Shown here piece after piece: positions 30,195 to 36,126 of a stretch of 36,126 nt of DNA. Within the stretch, counting starts at the first letter, position 1. Every line of letters begins with the position of its first letter. The notes beneath the pieces are model-generated. The model ran no database searches and was not told the DNA's origin. It saw only the letters and a program-made list of their open reading frames with translations. Location of the stretch: the NCBI GenBank assembly GCA_017621705.1, contig JAGASR010000012.1, positions 1 through 36,126 on the forward strand. The letters are read 5' to 3'. The DNA is from Clostridia bacterium (lineage in GTDB: Bacteria > Bacillota > Clostridia > Oscillospirales > UBA644). The position numbers and the translations under genes are program-made.

Positions 30195-33100
30195 ATGAAC
30201 GAACTTATCCTCGGACATTCCGATCTTAAAAGAAGCGAGTACGTGGAAAACAAACTTTCGGAGCTTTTCCGCGCGCCCGAGACCGACAAAAAAATAACAG
30301 TTATCGTTCCCGAACAGTACACTTTCGAAACGGAGCGCCGTTTTCTTGAAATGTTCGGGGAGGAGAAAGTGCGCAGAATTTCCGTCGTTTCTTTTAAGAG
30401 GCTTTCTAAAATTATTTTCGCTAAAAAAGGTGCGTTAAATTACAGTTTTATCGGTGACGGCGGCAAAAATGCGTTGCTGATGAAAGCCGTTTCGGAAGTT
30501 TCGCCGTTTTTGAAATATTACCCCGAAAAGAGCAGATCTCTGCCGTTTATTTCGCTCGTGAGCGGCGCTATTTCGGAAATGAAGATAAGCGGTATTTCGC
30601 CCGAGGATCTCGAAAAGACAGCGGCGCTCGAAAATAACGATAAGCTTCACGATATTTCGCTTTTCGCATCGGCATACGGCGCACTTCTTTCCGACGGCAG
30701 TTTCGACTCGGACGATTATCTTTCAGTTCTCGCATCGGAGATCGAAAACTCGGATGTTTTTCGCAATACGAATATTATCTGCGATAAATTCTCGACTTTC
30801 CTTGCATCGGAGATAAAAGTTCTGCTTTCTCTTGCAAAGACGGGCGCAGAACTCACAGTCACGATCCCCTCCCCGACGGCAAAAGAGCCGAAATATTCGC
30901 TTTTTTCCGTTATTTCAAAAGGCGCGATGCTTTTAAAGGCGAAAGCAAACAAGATAGGGTTGGATTTTACCGTAAAAACGCTCGACGGAGAGCAAAGCGA
31001 CAGACCAGAAGATCTTGAAGCGGTAAGAAAACACCTTTACGGAGACGGAGTTTTTGACGGCACGCCCGAAAATATTTCGATATACAAAGCAAGCAATATT
31101 CTTGACGAGACGGATCGCACAGCCGCAAAGATCGCTGAAATGGTGCGAGATATGGGATACCGTTACGATGATTTTACGGTCATCATGCGCGATACGGACA
31201 GCTACTCCGCCGTTCTCGAGCCCGCTTTTGAAAAATACGGTATTCCGCTTTTTATTCATAAGCGTGTGCCGTTGAGGATCAAACCGCTTTCCGCGCTTAT
31301 CGATTCGCTTTTTTCGATCACTTGCGACGGGTACAGACGGGAAAATGTCCTCGCGTTCTTAAAAACAGGGCTTACGGAGCCCGAAGCAGACGATGTTGCG
31401 GCATTTGAAAGCTATATAAATAAATGGAGAATTTCCTACAATAAATTTTTATCGCCGTTCACCCTTCCGACGGAGGACGGGGATGCCGAGCTTCTCGGCA
31501 GGATCAACGGGGTCAGAAGATACGTAACGGAAAAAGTCGAAGCGTTTGCGCAAAACGTAAAAAACAGCACTGTAAAGAAAATTGCGGAAGAGCTTTTCGG
31601 ATTTTTTGTTTCGATCTCGCTCGAGCAGGCGCTTGAAAAAGCGGGCGCGGAATACGAAAAATACGGTGAAGATGCGCTTCTTGCGGAGCAAAAGCAAATT
31701 TATGATCTTATCATTGATGCCATCGATGAACTTGTTGCGGCGGCAGGCGACGATATTGTCTCTCCCGATGAATTCCGAGAACTGCTTTTCTCGGTCGTTG
31801 AAGAAAACGACATAGGCAAGATCCCGACCGCGATAAACGAAGTTACGGCAGGCGGAATTGAATCGATACCGTTAAACAGACCGAAAGTTGCGTTTGTTCT
31901 CGGACTTTCAGACGGCAATTTTCCGAGAACAGACAGCGGTTTTTCGCTTTTTGACGACAGAGACCGACTGCTCCTTGAAAAATACGATATCGAGCTCGGA
32001 AAAACGGACGAAGACAAGCTTTTGCAGGAGCAGTTTCTTGCATACAAAGCGATTTCGTCGCCGACGGAAAAACTGTTTTTATCATACTGCAACGGAGATT
32101 CGGGGCAAAGCAGACCGTCATCGGCATTGACGGAGATCATGCGAATATTCCCGACGCTCGAATACGACTCTCCGCTTTCGGAAGACGATCCTTTTTCGAT
32201 GGCGCAGAGAGTGCAGAACGAGGCATCTGCATTCGATATATATGCCCGTTTCGGCTCAGAGAAATTGAAAAATTATCTCGAAACGACCGATCACGGCAGA
32301 TTTTTGCATAATAAAGAAGAAACAACGCTCGAAAAAGATACTGCGGCGGATCTTTTCGGCAAAAACATGAAACTCTCGGCATCAAGAGTCGCGAAATTCT
32401 ACGAATGCGGTTTTTCGTATTTCTGTGAATACGGACTTGGGCTGAAAAAGAAGCGTGAACAGCTTCTCGGTGCGCTCGAAACCGGTAATTTTATACATTA
32501 TATTTTGCAAAACGCCATGGAAGAAGGACTGGGTGACGACGAAAACATCCGCCTGACCGTTGAAAGACTGGCATCGGAATATCTGCTTTCCATGTTTGAC
32601 GGAACGGAGCCCCCTGCAGGATTCATGACATATTTCAAAAGGCTCGTTCAGAAAAGTTCAAGACTGCTGATAATGTTCAGAGACGAGCTTGAGCAGTCGA
32701 AATTCGTGCCGGTCGATTTTGAAGTAAAGATAAACGACAACGGAAAGATCAAGCCGATTGTTATCCCAGTTGAAGGCGGAAGCATAAGACTTGTAGGAAC
32801 GGCTGACAGAGCAGATATTTACGAAAAAGACGGCAGAAAATATTTAAGAATAATTGACTACAAAAGCGGTCACAAGACCTTTGATCTGCAATACGTTTTT
32901 TACGGGCTTGATGTTCAGATGCTGATGTATCTTTGCGCGCTCGGTGAAAACGGCAAAACAGTTTACGGAGAAAAGACGCCCGCAGGCTGTATGTATGTCG
33001 GCTCGAACCCGAAGATAGTGGCGATACAGAAAAACGAGGGCTATGAAGAAGCAGAAAAAGAGCTCTGGAAAAAGCATCCGCGTTCGGGTATTTTTCTTGA

Positions 33101-33422
33101 TAATACGGCAGTCCTCAACGCCATGGAGGACGGTCTCGGCGGCAAATACATACCCGTAAAAAGCAGTTCGAAGAAAAAACCTCTCGTTACGGAAGAAGAA
33201 TTCGGCAAGCTTTTTGTTCACATAAAAAAACTTCTCGCCGATATGGCGAACACGCTTTTACAGGGAAACACGTTTAAAAATCCCGTTAAAACGAAGAAAA
33301 AAGATAGTTGCGAATACTGCGTTTACAAGCAGTTCTGCAATAATGACGGGCTTGGAAGACGCATGGAAAGCATAAATCTTGAAAATATTTTCGGCAAAAT
33401 AGAACCTGAAGAAACGAATTGA
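30195..33422 (+). CDS. addB: ATP-dependent helicase/nuclease subunit AddB (RexB-like)
   Basis: Subunit of the AddAB complex that processes double-strand breaks for RecA-mediated repair. The 1075-residue protein has an AddB-like N-terminal domain (TVIVPEQYTFETERRFLEM, about 34-52), a degenerate helicase core and a C-terminal RecB-type nuclease (GTADRADI, IIDYKSGHKTFD). The Fe-S cluster cysteines are C738 (FYECGF) and C1039, C1042 and C1048 (C-x2-C-x5-C), the same spacing as in Bacillus. The N-terminal Walker A of Bacillus AddB (GxxGSGKT) is missing: here the segment reads LGHSDLKRSEYV. In this it resembles streptococcal RexB. The start at 30195 has a weak GGA site. addA starts two bases after the stop. 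Confidence 0.92.
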   Translation: MNELILGHSDLKRSEYVENKLSELFRAPETDKKITVIVPEQYTFETERRFLEMFGEEKVRRISVVSFKRLSKIIFAKKGALNYSFIGDGGKNALLMKAVSEVSPFLKYYPEKSRSLPFISLVSGAISEMKISGISPEDLEKTAALENNDKLHDISLFASAYGALLSDGSFDSDDYLSVLASEIENSDVFRNTNIICDKFSTFLASEIKVLLSLAKTGAELTVTIPSPTAKEPKYSLFSVISKGAMLLKAKANKIGLDFTVKTLDGEQSDRPEDLEAVRKHLYGDGVFDGTPENISIYKASNILDETDRTAAKIAEMVRDMGYRYDDFTVIMRDTDSYSAVLEPAFEKYGIPLFIHKRVPLRIKPLSALIDSLFSITCDGYRRENVLAFLKTGLTEPEADDVAAFESYINKWRISYNKFLSPFTLPTEDGDAELLGRINGVRRYVTEKVEAFAQNVKNSTVKKIAEELFGFFVSISLEQALEKAGAEYEKYGEDALLAEQKQIYDLIIDAIDELVAAAGDDIVSPDEFRELLFSVVEENDIGKIPTAINEVTAGGIESIPLNRPKVAFVLGLSDGNFPRTDSGFSLFDDRDRLLLEKYDIELGKTDEDKLLQEQFLAYKAISSPTEKLFLSYCNGDSGQSRPSSALTEIMRIFPTLEYDSPLSEDDPFSMAQRVQNEASAFDIYARFGSEKLKNYLETTDHGRFLHNKEETTLEKDTAADLFGKNMKLSASRVAKFYECGFSYFCEYGLGLKKKREQLLGALETGNFIHYILQNAMEEGLGDDENIRLTVERLASEYLLSMFDGTEPPAGFMTYFKRLVQKSSRLLIMFRDELEQSKFVPVDFEVKINDNGKIKPIVIPVEGGSIRLVGTADRADIYEKDGRKYLRIIDYKSGHKTFDLQYVFYGLDVQMLMYLCALGENGKTVYGEKTPAGCMYVGSNPKIVAIQKNEGYEEAEKELWKKHPRSGIFLDNTAVLNAMEDGLGGKYIPVKSSSKKKPLVTEEEFGKLFVHIKKLLADMANTLLQGNTFKNPVKTKKKDSCEYCVYKQFCNNDGLGRRMESINLENIFGKIEPEETN

Positions 33423-33423
33423 T

Positions 33424-36126
33424 ATGGGTTGGACAGCAGAACAGCAAAGAGCCATTGACCAGAGAGGCGAAAGCCTTTTAGTAAGCGCGGCGGCAGGCTC
33501 CGGAAAAACGGCGGTGCTTACGAACAGAGTTGTAAAATTTGCGCAGACGGGGGGAAGCCTTGACAGACTTCTCGTCGTCACGTTCACACGCCTTGCGGCA
33601 AGTGAGATGAGAGAGAGGATCGGAAAACTCTTGCAGACCTCTGATTTTGGAGATAAAGAACTGCTTCGAAGACAGAAACTTCTGCTTTACAAGGCGAAGA
33701 TCTGCACGATAGACAGCTTTTTCTGCGAGATCGTAAGAGAAAACTTCAAAACTCTCGGAATTTTACCCGATTTCCGTCTGCTTGACGAAGCCGAATATCA
33801 GTTTATCAAATCGGAAGTTCTTACAGATCTTCTGGAGGAGCGGTATGCCGATTTTGCGAACGGTTTTGAGGAACTTTTGAAGCTTTTCGGCGGCGAGGGC
33901 GAAAACGAAGCTCTGTCAAAGCAGATAAGCGACCTTTACAGATTTTTGCAGGCTCTGCCCTTCCCCGAAGACTGGGCAGACGGACAGAAAGCGGCATACG
34001 AAGATCCCGATCTCTGGCTTTCGGACGCATGCGCGGAGATCCTGCCGGACGTTAAAGAATACATAGAAATATACGAAGACATAATAAACGAAAGCCCGTT
34101 TACGGAAAAAGGAATGTCTGTTGTTTTCTCGGAAGCAGATCTTTTGAAACGCATGAAAGATCACCTTGAGAAAAACGAATGGGACGAAATGCAAAGGCTC
34201 GTTTCTGCTTATACTTTTGAAACGAGCCCGAGATGCAATAAAGCCGACCGCACGATGATGAAATACAAGATATTCCGAAACGAACTTAAAGGATATCTTG
34301 CAAGACCGATCTTTTCGATGTCGGGCGAAATATTAAAAAGTGATCTTGCGCAGGTAAAAGGCGGCGTTTTCAGCCTTATAGACACGACTCTCGAATATAT
34401 ATCACGCGTAAATGCGGAAATGAAGAGAAAGAACGCATATTCTTTTGACGCGATAGCCCACATGGCGCTAAGCCTTACCGTAAAACGGGACGAGAACGGG
34501 ATCGCCGAAAAGACGGATTACGCAAAAGAGCTTTCGGGAATGTTTGACGAGATACTTATCGACGAATATCAGGACGTCAACGATCTGCAGGAATGCTTTT
34601 TCTCCGCAATATCGAGAAATAACTGCTTTACGGTCGGTGACGTCAAGCAGAGCATTTATATGTTCCGCCAGGCGAACCCCGATAACTTCATCGCAAAAGA
34701 GGGACTTTTCCCTGTAATTTATCTGAATAAAAATTTCCGAAGCCGAAAAGGAATTCTGGATTTTTCAAATTTCGTATTTGAAAATCTTTTTTCGGCACGT
34801 GTCGGCGGAATGGAATACGGCGAAAACGAAGCTCTTTATTACGGCGCAAGCTACCCCGAAAATGACGGGCAGGACGTTGAAGTCCATTTTCTTAAAGACG
34901 ATGAAGAAGACGAAGACAACGCCGAAACGCAGGCACGATTTACCGCAAGGCGCATAAAACAGCTCATAAGCGGCGGACTGAAAGTCGGAAACCCCGCAAA
35001 AAATGCAGATTTTTCGGATTTTGCGGTGATAATGCGAGTAAAAACGTTCATGCCGATATATGAGCGGATATTTTTCGAGGAAGGCGTGCCGTGCTGCAGT
35101 TCGGGCGGCGGAACTTTTCTTGATTCGACGGAGACTTCGACCGTATTTGCGTTCATGAAAGCGATCGATAATCCGTATGACGATCTTTCGCTTTTTGTTT
35201 CGATGTTTTCACCGATCGGCGGATTTACGGCAGACGAGATTGCAAAGATCAAGCTCGAAGATAAAAAAGCTCCGCTTTACACTTCACTTTTAACTGCGGC
35301 GGAGAAAAACGAACATGCGGCAAGATTCATCGAAATGTTATCGAAAATGCGCATACTTTCGCGTAATTTTCCCGTCCACCGATTGCTTTGGCAGATATAC
35401 GAAACGACGGGATATCCGTCATATGTTGCATGCATGCCGCTCGGCTATCTTAGAAAAGAGCGACTGATGAATTTCTATTCGTTCTGCCGTTCGTTCGGCG
35501 AAAATAAGAGCGGATCGCTTTACGAATTTATAAAATTCGCGGAAAATGCGGAAAAAGAAAAGAGCGTAAAGACGGCGGAGAGCGTACCGTCCGGAAATTT
35601 CGTTAAAATAATGACGATACACGCATCAAAAGGCTTGGAATTTCCTGTAGTTTTCCTTCCGGAACTGCAGAGAAAATTCAATATGAAAGACCTCGATCAG
35701 CCGCTGATAACAGATATTTCGGCAGGCCTTGCGACAAAAATGCGCGACCCTGCAATGATATACGAACAGACGACATTCATGCGCGAACTTGTTTCGAGAA
35801 AAAAGAGACGGAAGCTGATGTCGGAAAATCTGCGACTGCTTTACGTTGCATTCACAAGAGCAAAAGAAAAACTGATACTTGTTACGGGCGGCAAATCGTA
35901 CACCGAAGAAAAGCTCTGCGAAAAATCGCTTTTCAGCGAAAACGGTAAGGTTTATGCCTCACAGGTCTGCGATGCGGCGACGGCGGAAGATCTGCTTTTA
36001 TACTGTCTGACATGCCACCCGAAATGCGAACCGCTGATAACGGCATTTTCGGATGTCGACGAAAAAGAGCGAGAAGATGTTCGGGTCGAACTTGAAGAAG
36101 AAATGCCCGAAGATATCAGATTTGCG
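33424..36126 (+). CDS. addA: ATP-dependent helicase/nuclease subunit AddA, 5' part
   Basis: UvrD-like helicase and nuclease of AddAB; the frame stays open for 901 codons to the window edge, so the C-terminal nuclease domain (full length ~1200 residues) is cut off. Visible motifs are the Q-motif WTAEQQRAID (3-12), Walker A AAAGSGKT (22-29), motif Ia VVTFTRLAASEM (about 51-62), Walker B DEYQD (380-384), motif III VGDVKQSIYMFRQ (about 405-417), motif IV NFRS (about 438-441), motif V TIHASKGLEF (about 731-740) and motif VI LLYVAFTRAKEKL (about 804-816). All helicase motifs are intact. The ATG at 33424 follows the addB stop by one base, so translation is coupled. Confidence 0.94.
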   Translation, partial: MGWTAEQQRAIDQRGESLLVSAAAGSGKTAVLTNRVVKFAQTGGSLDRLLVVTFTRLAASEMRERIGKLLQTSDFGDKELLRRQKLLLYKAKICTIDSFFCEIVRENFKTLGILPDFRLLDEAEYQFIKSEVLTDLLEERYADFANGFEELLKLFGGEGENEALSKQISDLYRFLQALPFPEDWADGQKAAYEDPDLWLSDACAEILPDVKEYIEIYEDIINESPFTEKGMSVVFSEADLLKRMKDHLEKNEWDEMQRLVSAYTFETSPRCNKADRTMMKYKIFRNELKGYLARPIFSMSGEILKSDLAQVKGGVFSLIDTTLEYISRVNAEMKRKNAYSFDAIAHMALSLTVKRDENGIAEKTDYAKELSGMFDEILIDEYQDVNDLQECFFSAISRNNCFTVGDVKQSIYMFRQANPDNFIAKEGLFPVIYLNKNFRSRKGILDFSNFVFENLFSARVGGMEYGENEALYYGASYPENDGQDVEVHFLKDDEEDEDNAETQARFTARRIKQLISGGLKVGNPAKNADFSDFAVIMRVKTFMPIYERIFFEEGVPCCSSGGGTFLDSTETSTVFAFMKAIDNPYDDLSLFVSMFSPIGGFTADEIAKIKLEDKKAPLYTSLLTAAEKNEHAARFIEMLSKMRILSRNFPVHRLLWQIYETTGYPSYVACMPLGYLRKERLMNFYSFCRSFGENKSGSLYEFIKFAENAEKEKSVKTAESVPSGNFVKIMTIHASKGLEFPVVFLPELQRKFNMKDLDQPLITDISAGLATKMRDPAMIYEQTTFMRELVSRKKRRKLMSENLRLLYVAFTRAKEKLILVTGGKSYTEEKLCEKSLFSENGKVYASQVCDAATAEDLLLYCLTCHPKCEPLITAFSDVDEKEREDVRVELEEEMPEDIRFA

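Overview
The window looks like chromosomal DNA of a spore-forming, low-to-mid GC Gram-positive of the class Clostridia, probably a gut Oscillospirales-type bacterium. The evidence is a clear forespore sigma factor SigG, a CwlD-like cell-wall amidase, the Firmicute-type AddAB recombination nuclease, strong A/G-rich ribosome binding sites and many near-consensus sigma-A promoters (TTGACA-N17-TATAAT). The exact genus cannot be read from the sequence. No transposase, phage gene, CRISPR array, tRNA or rRNA gene was seen. The content is mostly core genome.

Layout. 1-4.5 kb: glycolytic pgk and tpiA, each with its own ribosome binding site, then an MgtC/SapB-like membrane protein and murD. 4.5-8.4 kb: three consecutive M42 metallo-aminopeptidase paralogues and a small QueG-like Fe-S protein. 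8.5-11.2 kb: cysteine desulfurase, IscU/NifU scaffold and mnmA, a complete sulfur relay for tRNA 2-thiolation. 11.2-13.5 kb: a cupin protein and uvrC. 13.5-18.2 kb: a membrane-anchored protein of unknown function, a FAD oxidoreductase, a CwlD-like amidase, efp, a zinc-ribbon protein and a DUF4163/DUF3298-like lipoprotein. 18.3-21.1 kb: two tandem, highly codon-biased secreted surface proteins with perfect promoters and nearly identical 3' ends and terminators. 21.1-26.3 kb: uxaC, then on the minus strand rsmE, cimA and a MATE transporter. 26.3-36.1 kb: a large M16C peptidase, sigG (minus), addB and addA; addA runs off the window end.

The most unusual signals lie between genes. Two related, probably structured leader elements precede the third M42 peptidase (about 6641-6742) and the cupin gene (about 11191-11309). 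They share hairpins whose stems differ in sequence but stay paired, and they place a hairpin exactly between the Shine-Dalgarno sequence and an ATG, with an alternative pairing that would cover the Shine-Dalgarno. In the second copy that ATG opens a nine-codon ORF out of frame with the cupin. Downstream of efp lies an imperfect ~58-bp tandem repeat built of hairpins with 3-nt loops. The twin surface-protein genes show recent duplication or gene conversion of their C-terminal anchor and terminator.

Most of the remaining genes form short operons with 1-8 nt overlaps (M42-M42, M42-QueG-like, iscU-mnmA, cupin-uvrC, addB-addA). Intergenic gaps are all under 300 bases and their contents are listed as promoters, terminators, leaders or repeats where something could be seen.
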